Shown here: positions 9,299-17,786 of the stretch, piece after piece | Numbering within the stretch: the stretch's first letter is position 1 | Layout of the letters: every line of letters starts with the position of its first letter | Translations under genes and position numbers: made by a program | DNA from: Kuenenia sp039794105 | GTDB lineage: Bacteria > Planctomycetota > Brocadiia > Brocadiales > Brocadiaceae | Direction: 5' to 3' | Length of the DNA stretch: 64,000 nt | NCBI RefSeq assembly: GCF_039794105.1 | Contig: NZ_JBDIWA010000003.1 | Location: 124,001-188,000 of the forward strand | The notes under the pieces: model-generated | Told to the model about the DNA's origin: nothing | The model's database searches: none | The model's input: only the letters and a program-made list of their open reading frames with translations

Positions 9299-9747
9299 TT
9301 TATTGAATCTACTGCCCTTTCCAGAGCTTCTTCCTCTTCTATCGACAAAAATTTCTCAATGTCAAAAATAAAAGTCAAATCATCATTCACCTTCAAAATC
9401 CCCTGAATGGCGTCAATATTCTTTGCAATATCTCTTGCGGGAATGACGTCTTCTCCCCTTACAACACCCTCAATTGTATCCGCAATTATCATTATGGTAC
9501 GTTTTTTAGTATTCAGGATAATCAATTTATCGCCAACATCAATTTTCTTTTCTGTTAAGCGTAATCTCTTTCTTATATTTATTACCGGCAGTATCTTTCC
9601 CTGCACATTAATCACCCCTGAAATAATCTCAGGGGCAGAAGGCAACGGGGTAATTTCAACAGCACGAATGATCCGCTCCACCGCTGTATGCCTTACCGCA
9701 AACCGCTGTTTTTCAATCGCAAAAACGACAAGATATTCACTATCCAT
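9295..9747 (-). CDS. cheW: CheW-like coupling protein (first gene of the operon)
   Basis: A 150-residue single-domain CheW: YLVVFAIEKQRFAVR, then VEITPLPSAPEIISGVINVQG, then IIADTIEGVV. Normal CheW length. It opens the minus-strand chemosensory operon and ends in an ATGA overlap with cheR. Upstream DNA is repeat-rich and I could not identify a convincing promoter. Confidence 0.92.
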   Translation of the reverse strand: MDSEYLVVFAIEKQRFAVRHTAVERIIRAVEITPLPSAPEIISGVINVQGKILPVINIRKRLRLTEKKIDVGDKLIILNTKKRTIMIIADTIEGVVRGEDVIPARDIAKNIDAIQGILKVNDDLTFIFDIEKFLSIEEEEALERAVDSIK

Positions 9748-9765
9748 TATTACCGTAACCTTATC

Positions 9766-10035
9766 CCTAAGCTGGCATAGCCAGAACCAAACAAGCTAGA
9801 AATAAAAAATCCGAAAACCCGAAGTACGAAATACGAAACAAACTCGAATAACAAAGCATAAAATTCAAAACAAATCCAAAAACATCATTGTCTGCGTGCA
9901 ATCACACACAGGCAGGCAGGCAACAATATGAAGCACGAAAAAAGATGCACTTGTTTGGCATTTCAAATCATTTTGTCATTAGAATTTGTTTCGGATTTCG
10001 TGTTTCGGGTTTCGTATTTAGCATTTCGCAAAAGG
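9766..10035. repeat. ~300 bp intergenic repeat family, copy R2 (inverse orientation)
   Basis: It starts with CCTAAGCTGGCATAGCCAGA, the inverse complement of the right end of R1, and carries the two arms (GAAGTACGAAATACGAAAC near 9820; ATTTGTTTCGGATTTCGTG near 9984). The other terminus is missing. The 9748-10189 gap otherwise holds only the leader of the DUF433 gene. Confidence 0.75.
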
Positions 10036-10189
10036 GGTTGTGGAGAAAAAGTATAACAATATTGTTGCCATTTTAATAAGTAATTTTTTCAAATAACAAA
10101 AATGAGAAAACAATGTATATTTATACAGTTTATGTTTACAATAAAGACCAGACGAGATTTTTACTACAATTATTATGGGAGGTTAATAA

Positions 10190-10372
10190 ATGAAATTTAC
10201 CCGCATTATTATTAATCCAAACCAGATGGGTGGCATTCCTTGTATTCGGGGGCTTCGTATACCTGTTGCAACAATTGTTGGTATGGTTGCTGATGGTATG
10301 TCTGAAGAAGAAATATTACAGGCTTTTCCCGACCTGGAACATGAGGATATTAAGGAGTCATTAGTACCTTAA
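10190..10372 (+). CDS. DUF433 family protein, C-terminally truncated
   Basis: A small antitoxin-like/DNA-binding DUF433 protein: RIPVATIVGMVADGMSEEEI and a following DLEHEDIKESL segment match the family core. A strong GGGAGGT precedes the ATG. At 60 residues it is shorter than the usual ~70-80. Its last codons (TTA GTA CCT TAA) coincide with the terminus of the adjacent 300 bp repeat, so the C-terminus appears to be replaced by the element. No toxin partner lies downstream. Functionality is doubtful. Confidence 0.75.
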   Translation: MKFTRIIINPNQMGGIPCIRGLRIPVATIVGMVADGMSEEEILQAFPDLEHEDIKESLVP

Positions 10373-10630
10373 CAATAATTTCTTTGCTTTTTTTGGCAAA
10401 ATATTTAATAGTGAAATCCGAAATATGAAGTACGAAATCCGAAACAAATTCTAATGACAAAATGATTTGAAATGCTAAACAAGTGCATCTTTCGTGTCTC
10501 GCATTTCGTGTTTCATACTATTGTATGTTTTGTATTTTATGCTTTGTTATTCGAATTTGTTTCGGATTTCGTGCTTCGAATTTCGTTTTTTTTATTTCTT
10601 CCTTGTTTGGTTCTGGCTTGCCAGCTTAGG
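10361..10630. repeat. ~300 bp intergenic repeat family, copy R3
   Basis: It begins TTAGTACCTTAACAATAATT, overlapping the end of the DUF433 frame, and ends GGCTTGCCAGCTTAGG. The left terminus matches the inverse complement of 60032-60050 next to tadA. It has the same internal arms as R1. It fills the gap between the DUF433 gene and the DUF255 gene. Confidence 0.75.
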
Positions 10631-10689
10631 AAAGTATCGTTTTTTTAAACAAAACCGTATTCGTATTCGACAACTACCAATTACTGAAA

Positions 10690-12747
10690 ATGAAAACAAA
10701 TAAACCAAACCATCTTATAAATGAGAAAAGCCCTTACCTGCAACAACATGCTTACAATCCTGTGGATTGGTATCCATGGGGCAAAGAAGCCTTTGAAAAG
10801 GCGAAAGCGGAAAGTAAGGCAATTTTTCTTTCTATTGGTTATTCTACCTGCCACTGGTGTCATGTAATGGAGACCGAATCTTTTGAGGATGAAGAGGTTG
10901 CCAAAATATTAAACGAATATTACGTTGCAATAAAGGTGGATAGAGAAGAACGCCCCGATATTGATAACGTTTATATGACCGTTTGCCAGGCGATGACCGG
11001 CAGCGGCGGCTGGCCTCTCACGCTCTTTCTTACACCTGAGGGGAAACCTTTTTACGCTGGCACATATTTCCCAAAAACCGAACGTTTCGGCAATCCGGGT
11101 TTAATCGCTCTACTGACGCAAATTGCCAATTTATGGAATACAAACAAGGAAAGCATCATTGCCTCCAGCTTGCAGGTAACAAAGCTCATAGATACCGAAA
11201 CATCTTCAAAAGGCGAAGAAACACCCGACGTCCGGACACTAAAAACGGCCTATGAACAATTGCGTGACCGTTTTGATTCTCTGTACGGCGGTTTCGGAAC
11301 ATCACCAAAATTCCCCACACCACATAATTTCACATTTCTCCTCAGATGGTGGAAACGCAGCAACAACGCATTCGCCCTGGAAATGGTCGAGAAATCTCTT
11401 GAATTAATGGCAAGAGGCGGCATCCATGATCATTTAGGCGGCGGATTTCACAGGTATTCCACCGATGAATACTGGTTAACGCCTCATTTCGAAAAAATGC
11501 TGTATGACCAGGCATTGCTTGCCATTGCGTATATCGAAACCCATCAGGCGACCAAAAAAGATCTTTATTCAGCAATAGCAAAAGATGTTTTTGATTATGT
11601 ATTACGCGACATGACGTCGCCGGAAGGCGGTTTTTATTCCGCAGAAGATGCCGACAGCGAGGGCATTGAGGGGAAATTTTACGTATGGAAACCGGAAGAA
11701 ATTAAAGAAGCCCTCGGGGAAAAAGAGGGAAACATCTTTTGTGATTTTTATGACGTGTCGGACATTGGCAATTTTGAAGACAAAAATATATTGCACGCAG
11801 ACAAACCATTGCATATTGCGGCTAAACTGGAAAATATGCCGCCGGATGCCCTTGAAAAACTGCTTGCCAATAGCCGCAAAAAACTACTTTCAATACGGGA
11901 AAAACGCATTAAGCCCCAGAAAGACACGAAGATTATCACCTCATGGAACGGCCTTATGATTTCCGCCTTATCCAGGGGCGCACAGGCTATGGATGAACCA
12001 AAATACGCAAACGCCGCAATGCGCGCCGCCGATTTTATACTGAATACGCTATTACAAGAAAACAAGATATTACTACGGCGTTATTGCGAGGGAGAAGCCG
12101 CAATAGCGGGGTTTCTTGACGATTACGCATTTTTCGTGAACGGGTTAATCGATCTTTATGAAGCGACTTTTCAGGAAAAATATCTTCAGGCGGCTTTGCA
12201 GATGAATGAAGAAATGATCAAAAACTTTTTAGACGAAAATGAAGGCGGGTTTTTCTTAAACGGCAAGGCAAATGAAAAACTCTTCACACAAACTAAAGAT
12301 ATTTATGATGGCGCTACTCCCTCGGGAAATTCTATCGCATTGCTCAATTTATTGCGATTAGGAAGGATTACCGGAAACCCTTCTTATGAAGCGTTAGCGG
12401 ATAATCTTATAAAGGCATTTTCCGGCGCCATCATCCAGAATCCTTCAGGATATACACAATTTATGTGCGCCCTTGACTTTGCCTTAGGCCCCGCAAAAGA
12501 AATTATCGTTGCGGGAGAACGTGAGGGGAATGATACAAAAGATATTTTCAGGGAAATAGGACGCCGTTTCTTGCCAAATAAAGTATTGCTTCTTCACCCC
12601 ACGAACGGAATATTTATTGAGGAAATAGCGCCCTATACAAAAGAACTAACTCCCATAGAAGGCCGGGTAACCGTCTATGTGTGTGAGAATTACTCCTGTA
12701 AAAAACCCGTATCCGATAAAAACTCAGTCATACAACTTTTGGAATAA
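10690..12747 (+). CDS. DUF255 / YyaL-type thioredoxin-domain protein
   Basis: A 685-residue cytosolic protein. The N-terminal thioredoxin-like domain carries the family signature around YSTCHWCHVME with CxxC, preceded by NPVDWYPWG. The rest is an (alpha/alpha)6 barrel-like region (LYDQALLAIAYIE, SEDADSEGIEGKFYVW, FLDDYAFF). It is related to YyaL and human SPATA20. The molecular function is not established; redox or sugar-epimerase-like roles have been proposed. Normal length for the family; no operon partner. Confidence 0.9.
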   Translation: MKTNKPNHLINEKSPYLQQHAYNPVDWYPWGKEAFEKAKAESKAIFLSIGYSTCHWCHVMETESFEDEEVAKILNEYYVAIKVDREERPDIDNVYMTVCQAMTGSGGWPLTLFLTPEGKPFYAGTYFPKTERFGNPGLIALLTQIANLWNTNKESIIASSLQVTKLIDTETSSKGEETPDVRTLKTAYEQLRDRFDSLYGGFGTSPKFPTPHNFTFLLRWWKRSNNAFALEMVEKSLELMARGGIHDHLGGGFHRYSTDEYWLTPHFEKMLYDQALLAIAYIETHQATKKDLYSAIAKDVFDYVLRDMTSPEGGFYSAEDADSEGIEGKFYVWKPEEIKEALGEKEGNIFCDFYDVSDIGNFEDKNILHADKPLHIAAKLENMPPDALEKLLANSRKKLLSIREKRIKPQKDTKIITSWNGLMISALSRGAQAMDEPKYANAAMRAADFILNTLLQENKILLRRYCEGEAAIAGFLDDYAFFVNGLIDLYEATFQEKYLQAALQMNEEMIKNFLDENEGGFFLNGKANEKLFTQTKDIYDGATPSGNSIALLNLLRLGRITGNPSYEALADNLIKAFSGAIIQNPSGYTQFMCALDFALGPAKEIIVAGEREGNDTKDIFREIGRRFLPNKVLLLHPTNGIFIEEIAPYTKELTPIEGRVTVYVCENYSCKKPVSDKNSVIQLLE

Positions 12748-12752
12748 CAACA

Positions 12753-12778
12753 GAATTGGGAGCATTCCCGATTTTTTG
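12753..12778 (+). terminator. possible rho-independent terminator
   Basis: Just after the DUF255 stop, a short imperfect stem (TTGGGA and TTCCCGA) is followed by TTTTTTG. The stem is short, so this is only a candidate. Confidence 0.35.
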
Positions 12779-12837
12779 TAAATTTTCCCACATTGTATCA
12801 CAAGCATCTTGCTTGACGTTCAGGAATTTCAAAGTTG

Positions 12838-12885
12838 TAGAACGAAGCGATTGCTTCGGTAGAGCGAAGTGGCACTTCGCTCTAC
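12838..12885. repeat. two adjacent GTAG...CTAC palindromes
   Basis: GTAGAACGAAGCG/TTGCTTCG is followed immediately by a near-perfect palindrome at 12859-12885 (GTAGAGCGAAGT, GGC, ACTTCGCTCTAC). A related degenerate pair lies at 22131-22176. Confidence 0.75.
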
Positions 12886-12933
12886 ATCAACGAAAAAGTC
12901 GCCAAAGACCTAACTTGTGATATTTGACTCGGC

Positions 12934-13124
12934 GCGGGTTCAGGTTTGTAACCTGAACCAAACGTTTTATACTTTCAATCCAGCCTTCTATGAACAGAAC
13001 AAATGACAAATAAATTCCAGATTCCACACAGGGATTTTGTGATTCGGGCATTGGAATTTTACCGCAGTACATGGCCCCATTATACGCATAAACTCATAGG
13101 TTCAGGTTACAAACCTGAACCCGC
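12934..13124 (+). repeat. ~190 bp element with self-palindromic ends, copy A
   Basis: The left end is GCGGGTTCAGGTTTGTAACC and the right end is its inverse counterpart (GGTTCAGGTTACAAACCTG, then AACCCGCC). Each end is itself a palindrome (GTTCAGGTT / AACCTGAAC). The unique middle runs from AAACGTTTTATACTTTCAAT to TACCGCAGTACATGGCC and then TACGCATAAACTCATAGG. The same middle occurs at 33777-34077 (inverse) and 52272-52549. It contains no ORF and looks like a non-autonomous mobile element. Confidence 0.8.
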
Positions 13125-13313
13125 CGTGATTAATTTTCAAAGCCGTGCAACACAAGTTACGCAGTAAGAAAAATGTTCAATATTCAATTCTCAATATTCA
13201 ATGCTCAAATTGTTGCCTTTTACATTGAATATTGAATATTAATTTTCAAATTTGCCAATGAATGCAAAGAAATTACTGCTTTTCTCGGGTTCAGGTTTGT
13301 AACCTGAACCCGC
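13125..13313. repeat. repeat-rich spacer with a solo GTTCAGGTT palindrome
   Basis: 13125-13185 (GTGATTAATTTTCAAA... GCAGTAAGAAAAATGTT) is repeated at 45812-45870 next to another solo palindrome. 13170-13240 has ATTCAATATTCAAT-type inverted repeats. 13287-13313 is a solo CGGGTTCAGGTTTGTAACCT palindrome. No gene is seen between 12748 and 13410. Confidence 0.65.
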
Positions 13314-13410
13314 CGGGATGTTCCAAAATCCTTGTTCCTTTAATGATTGGCTTTCCACCAAGTATCTTTGGATTTACTGTGATTCTTTCCATAGTTTCTC
13401 TTCTGACTAC

Positions 13411-13875
13411 TTAAACAAGCGTTTTACCTATAAAAACCAGAACAAACAAGGCAACTGTCTCAATGACCCCGAGGGCCATAAGATAGTTGCCGAATCCCTG
13501 TCCTGTCTCTGCCAGCGCGTCGGACGCTCCTGCGCCCGCACGCCCCTGCATCCATGCAGAAAGCCCCATTGCAAAACCTCCCAGAAACCCGGCACCCAGC
13601 AAGGCGGGAAATGCCGCACCTGCTACAGCAGCCTTCATTATGTTTCCCATCAAAATCATGCCGTAAATAGTCTGGGATAACGGCGCCCCCACAAATGCAA
13701 CCAGCATAAACGGAGCAGACTTGTTCTGGGAATAGCACTTTTTCCATCCACCGATAGCCGCTGCCCCTGCCGCTCCCGTCCCAAGGCATGACCCCATTGC
13801 CGCCATTACAAGCGCCGCCACCGCACCCAATTTACCAATAGAAATAACTGTATTCGAATCCATTGCCATACGCAC
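13411..13875 (-). CDS. ntpK: V-type ATPase membrane rotor subunit K (proteolipid), Na+-type ligands
   Basis: A 154-residue double-hairpin proteolipid with four hydrophobic helices. The ion-binding glutamate is E139 (GVIETVALF). Other residues correspond to the Na+ ligands known for the Enterococcus hirae K ring (T64, Q65, Y68, Q110, E139): here S67, Q68, Y71 (PLSQTIYG), Q110 (AWMQGRA) and E139. This supports Na+ rather than H+ coupling, by comparison with that structure. It is the last gene of the V-ATPase operon, 34 bases after subunit I. Confidence 0.93.
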   Translation of the reverse strand: MRMAMDSNTVISIGKLGAVAALVMAAMGSCLGTGAAGAAAIGGWKKCYSQNKSAPFMLVAFVGAPLSQTIYGMILMGNIMKAAVAGAAFPALLGAGFLGGFAMGLSAWMQGRAGAGASDALAETGQGFGNYLMALGVIETVALFVLVFIGKTLV

Positions 13876-13909
13876 TCCTTTCTTGTCTGTTTATAAAAAC
13901 TCCATGATT

Positions 13910-15661
13910 TTATCTTCTTTGTTTTCTTGAAAACGGGGTATATGGAATGCCTTTCCATTGCACTCCCACGTGGCCGGAAAATTCTAACGTATTCAACCGC
14001 ACGCCATGCACCAGGATGCCCAGCGCCATAAGCGCAACATTAAGCCCGTGTCCCAGGAAAAGAATCAATGCCGCAATGAATCCCGCAAAAACACTGTTGA
14101 TTCCTTTTTCCAATGCCATTTCGTTAAAACTCATTGCTACGGCAAGCGAAGCGCTGCCAACGGCAAAAAGACGGATGTAAGAAACAACATCAACGAAGTT
14201 ACTGATTACATTAAGGGGAAACATCATAAGGTCTGGCCATTCTTTTTTTATTTTTTTTGGAGAAGTGGTAAAGAGCACCACACAACCTAATGAGGCAAAC
14301 AGCAAATAGTAACCCCATGCGGGAAACGCTGCGTCAAGGATCATGGTGCGTGCAGTGATATACATCATCCATGTCATACCTATCCATCCAATCTGGGCAA
14401 TAGCCCTCGGACTATTCATCATTCTCATAGCATTCCATGCATGTGCAACCGTCAGGTGGATTGATCCAATCAGAAAACAGAGGTGCATTATATTCTTTTC
14501 ATTATTAAGCCACTCCACGCGAAACATTTTTAATGGCGCGGGTATATTGCTTGCACCAAAGTAATTTCCCGTCAGAATCCCCCATATCATCGTGCATACG
14601 CTGAGAATACCAAGCAGGAAAAACGGGGCGGGTGGCGCTTTTGAAAATATCCTTCTTGCTACAATAGTTATTATCAGAAAAAATGCGCCATATCCGGCGT
14701 CGCCTATCAATAGAGCGGAAAATACACTGAAAAAAATCAGAAAGACGCCGCTTATGTCCTTTTCCATATAACCTGGCAGGATATTAATCATGTCGAATAT
14801 TGTCCTGACAGGCTGCACCCACTTTGGATTCCGTATAAGGGTAGGCGCGTCATCTTCCGCTGACGGGTCGTCAATAACGGAACCACAGCCTTGCAGCGCA
14901 GGGGCTTTCAGGATTTCCTCCACCTTGTCTGCGGGACAAAACCCCTGAAGATAGACAATATCTTCAGCGTTCCCCATCCCTGCCTTTACTTCCAAAAGGT
15001 GTATCTTTTCTTTCGTCATCAGGAGCGCTTCGTTCAATACATGCCGTTCGCATCCCAACCGCTCAAATTCCCGGGAAATTGATTTCAACCCTTCTCCTGC
15101 ATCAAGAAGAGCGGCCTCTACTTCCGCCAGAGATTTCCCGGTGATCTGAACTTCTTCATAATCGCACAGGAAGTCACCATCTCCGGCAATTACAAAATAA
15201 ACAAAATTCTTATCTTTATTAATAGTGAATAAGGATGCACCCTCAGGCGCTATAACCGGCTGGTTAGCGGGGGAACGAAAGAGACGGATGTTTATCCCCT
15301 CTTTTGCCAGTGAAGCAACAAGCGCAGGGTCAAAATTTCCATAGGGTTGCACCTGTTGTTTTTCATAGTTCAATTTTTCACATACCTCTTCCAGCTCTTT
15401 ACGGCGTTGAACAAGTTTCTCCACCTTTTCCAGTGTACTTTGAGCCGTTTCGCCAGACGGAGGATACTCTGTATTCAAAGGTATCATGCCGATCGCCCTC
15501 TGCAGCCTCTCGCAATATTCCTTTTTCTTTTCAAGTTCAATGCAAACAGGCTGTTTCATGTGGGTGACGTGCAATACACCCAATTCATATAATGCATTCA
15601 GCGCCATTTCCTGGTCATCTTTCAGGCATAAAAGGGTGATCATCTTCATTGGTGTTATCAT
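13910..15661 (-). CDS. ntpI: V-type ATPase subunit I (membrane stator, a-subunit)
   Basis: 583 residues. The N-terminal cytosolic half has coiled-coil helices (about 60-110 and 190-240); the C-terminal half has about seven to eight membrane helices, including GDAGYGAFFLI and the VVSYIRLFAVGSASLAVAMSF helix region carrying the conserved arginine of the ion path, and the terminal FLGHGLNVALMALGILVHGVR-like segment. It overlaps the subunit D stop by four bases, so the two are translationally coupled. Confidence 0.94.
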   Translation of the reverse strand: MITPMKMITLLCLKDDQEMALNALYELGVLHVTHMKQPVCIELEKKKEYCERLQRAIGMIPLNTEYPPSGETAQSTLEKVEKLVQRRKELEEVCEKLNYEKQQVQPYGNFDPALVASLAKEGINIRLFRSPANQPVIAPEGASLFTINKDKNFVYFVIAGDGDFLCDYEEVQITGKSLAEVEAALLDAGEGLKSISREFERLGCERHVLNEALLMTKEKIHLLEVKAGMGNAEDIVYLQGFCPADKVEEILKAPALQGCGSVIDDPSAEDDAPTLIRNPKWVQPVRTIFDMINILPGYMEKDISGVFLIFFSVFSALLIGDAGYGAFFLIITIVARRIFSKAPPAPFFLLGILSVCTMIWGILTGNYFGASNIPAPLKMFRVEWLNNEKNIMHLCFLIGSIHLTVAHAWNAMRMMNSPRAIAQIGWIGMTWMMYITARTMILDAAFPAWGYYLLFASLGCVVLFTTSPKKIKKEWPDLMMFPLNVISNFVDVVSYIRLFAVGSASLAVAMSFNEMALEKGINSVFAGFIAALILFLGHGLNVALMALGILVHGVRLNTLEFSGHVGVQWKGIPYTPFSRKQRR

Positions 15662-16263
15662 GCACCCGTCCTTACATTCTGAAATTTGCGTTTTGCCATT
15701 TTTGCCCTAACAACGGCCGCTGTTTGTTCGTCCGCAAGATAAATTCTGATTTTTCTTATATTTTCAATACATTCAGGGATTTTCACCTTTTCAAACAGGT
15801 TCACACGCTGCGAGGTCACGCGAAGTTCATCCGACAGGAGTTCCTTTTGCCGTTCATAAATATTCATCTCTATACGAAGTTTTATAAAACGTTCCAGCAC
15901 ATCAATCCCATCGTCAACCCATGGAGGAGTGGCGTAAAAATCTACAGGGTTGCGCTCGTATTCCACTTTGTCAAATACAGGGATACTCACCCCGGCAATA
16001 TTGCCAATGCTGCGCTTCACTTTCTTCACCCTGACATAAGAACCGATATCAATATCTTCTGAAAACAAACGTATCCATGCGTCAAGGTCATCCCATATAC
16101 GTTTCTCCTCTTTTTTCCGGTCATCTATAAGATGATCTATCTTCCTGACTTCAATCTGAAGCTGCATTTTCTTCAGCTCCAGTGTAGGGAGATAACGTTT
16201 ATAACGACGTAAGGCGTCACGCTGGGCTTTAAGTTCGTTTTTTGTAAATTTAATCTTAGGCAT
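15658..16263 (-). CDS. ntpD: V-type ATPase subunit D (central stalk)
   Basis: 201 residues, mostly long antiparallel coiled coil at both ends. The N-terminal MPKIKFTKNELKAQRDALRR and the C-terminal NLFEKVKIPE segment are typical of the D/gamma-like shaft. It lies downstream of subunit B, separated by a 200 bp spacer carrying a heptamer repeat array, and overlaps the subunit I start by four bases. Confidence 0.93.
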   Translation of the reverse strand: MPKIKFTKNELKAQRDALRRYKRYLPTLELKKMQLQIEVRKIDHLIDDRKKEEKRIWDDLDAWIRLFSEDIDIGSYVRVKKVKRSIGNIAGVSIPVFDKVEYERNPVDFYATPPWVDDGIDVLERFIKLRIEMNIYERQKELLSDELRVTSQRVNLFEKVKIPECIENIRKIRIYLADEQTAAVVRAKMAKRKFQNVRTGA

Positions 16264-16301
16264 AATTATTTACTGTTCGCTTGAGTGTTTATATTTTCTA
16301 A

Positions 16302-16393
16302 AGTCCTCAATCCTCAATCGGCAGTCCTCAATCCTCAGTCCTCAGTCCTCAATCAGCAACCTGCAATTTTGCCGATTGCCGACTGCCGATTGT
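16302..16393. repeat. orientation-switching heptamer array inside the V-ATPase operon
   Basis: Units of the form CARTCNN (CAATCGG, CAGTCCT, CAATCCT) give way to the inverse form NNGAYTG (GATTGCC, GACTGCC) across a CAATTTTGCC junction. Transcribed RNA could fold into a long hairpin. It interrupts an operon whose other junctions overlap or nearly so. Confidence 0.8.
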
Positions 16394-16463
16394 ATAGTAT
16401 TCTCCATTAATAAAGGAGACAAGGGGGTTGTTACCCTCAGCTTATTAAAAAGTTGCGATAATA

Positions 16464-17786
16464 TTATGAAGCGCCAATGCGTGCGGCGTCTGGCCAGAAT
16501 TTTTCAATCAACCTTGTTGTGATTCCCGTTTCAGCAGGCTGAAAGCAATCGGCAAGTATTTGCCACCCAAGATTAAGGGCTTGTTCCAAAGGGATATTGA
16601 CGTTTAAATCCATCATTTCGCGTTCGAAACGTTCGCCATATTTTAACAACTTGTTGTCCCACGCGCTCATCCGGAATCCCATGGACTGTTTTTCGATACT
16701 TTCCTTATACCTGGCGTAGATCTGTATCATGGAGTCCATAATGGCGCGATGGTCTTCGCGTGTTTTGTTATTAACATGTTGTTTGAGGCGGCTCAGCGAA
16801 CCAAAAGGCTCTATCCTTCCGTTCCTCAGATAAAATTGCCCTTCGGTAATGTAGCCGGTATTGTCCGGTATCGGATGCGTAACATCGTCGCCCGGCATTG
16901 TTGTCACTGCAAGGATGGTGATAGACCCCGCGCCCTCGAAATCGACCGCCTTCTCGTATCGCGATGCAAGTTGACTATACAGGTCGCCGGGGTAGCCCCG
17001 GTTTGAAGGAACCTGTTCCATCGTATTTGCGATTTCCTTAATAGAATCTGCAAAATTTGTCATGTCAGTCAGCAAGACCAGCACCCGTTTCCCCTGCAAG
17101 GCAAATTGTTCTGCAACCGCAAGGCACAAATCCGGCACAAGGATACATTCAACCGTGGGGTCAGCCGCCGTATGAATAAAGAGTATCGACCTTGTAATAG
17201 CTCCGCTTTTCTCCAGAATATCTCTGAAAAAAAGATAGTCATCATGTTTGAGCCCCATTCCTCCAAGTATAATGATATCCACCCTTGCCTGCAGCGCAAT
17301 CCGCGCCAGGAGGGGATTGTATGGTTCCCCGGCAATGGAAAATATCGGGAGTTTTTGCGATTCCACAAGGGTATTAAAGACGTCAATCATCGGGATGCCT
17401 GTTTGTATCATATTTTCCGGAATTATACGTTTAACCGGGTTTACCGAAGGCCCGCCGATATCAATCAGATTTTCAGTAATTGCCGGCCCCTTATCGCGGG
17501 GTTCTCCGCTTCCGGTAAAGATACGTCCGAGCAGGGATTTAGAAAACGGCGTTTTCATCGAATGCCCCAGAAAACGAATCTCGGCGTTTGTGGACATTCC
17601 CTTCGTTCCTGCAAGGACTTGCAGCGATACCCTGTCGCCTTCAAGCCTGATAACCTGGGCAAGGGAACTGCCTTCCGCTGTTGTTATTTTTGCCAGTTCT
17701 CCATAGGAAACGTCTTCGGCAATAACGGTGATAACGTTCCCGACAATTTGTTCAATTTTATTGTATATCCTTCGCACTTTCCGCAA
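16464..17786 (-). CDS. ntpB: V-type ATPase subunit B (non-catalytic)
   Basis: 440 residues, the regulatory nucleotide-binding subunit of the V1 head. Recognisable motifs: GRIFTGSGEPRDKGP, QTGIPMIDVFNTLVESQKLPIFS, and VLVLLTDMTNFADS; the P-loop is degenerate (SIAGEPYNP), as expected for B. It overlaps the end of subunit A by 29 bases. Confidence 0.95.
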   Translation of the reverse strand: MRKVRRIYNKIEQIVGNVITVIAEDVSYGELAKITTAEGSSLAQVIRLEGDRVSLQVLAGTKGMSTNAEIRFLGHSMKTPFSKSLLGRIFTGSGEPRDKGPAITENLIDIGGPSVNPVKRIIPENMIQTGIPMIDVFNTLVESQKLPIFSIAGEPYNPLLARIALQARVDIIILGGMGLKHDDYLFFRDILEKSGAITRSILFIHTAADPTVECILVPDLCLAVAEQFALQGKRVLVLLTDMTNFADSIKEIANTMEQVPSNRGYPGDLYSQLASRYEKAVDFEGAGSITILAVTTMPGDDVTHPIPDNTGYITEGQFYLRNGRIEPFGSLSRLKQHVNNKTREDHRAIMDSMIQIYARYKESIEKQSMGFRMSAWDNKLLKYGERFEREMMDLNVNIPLEQALNLGWQILADCFQPAETGITTRLIEKFWPDAARIGAS

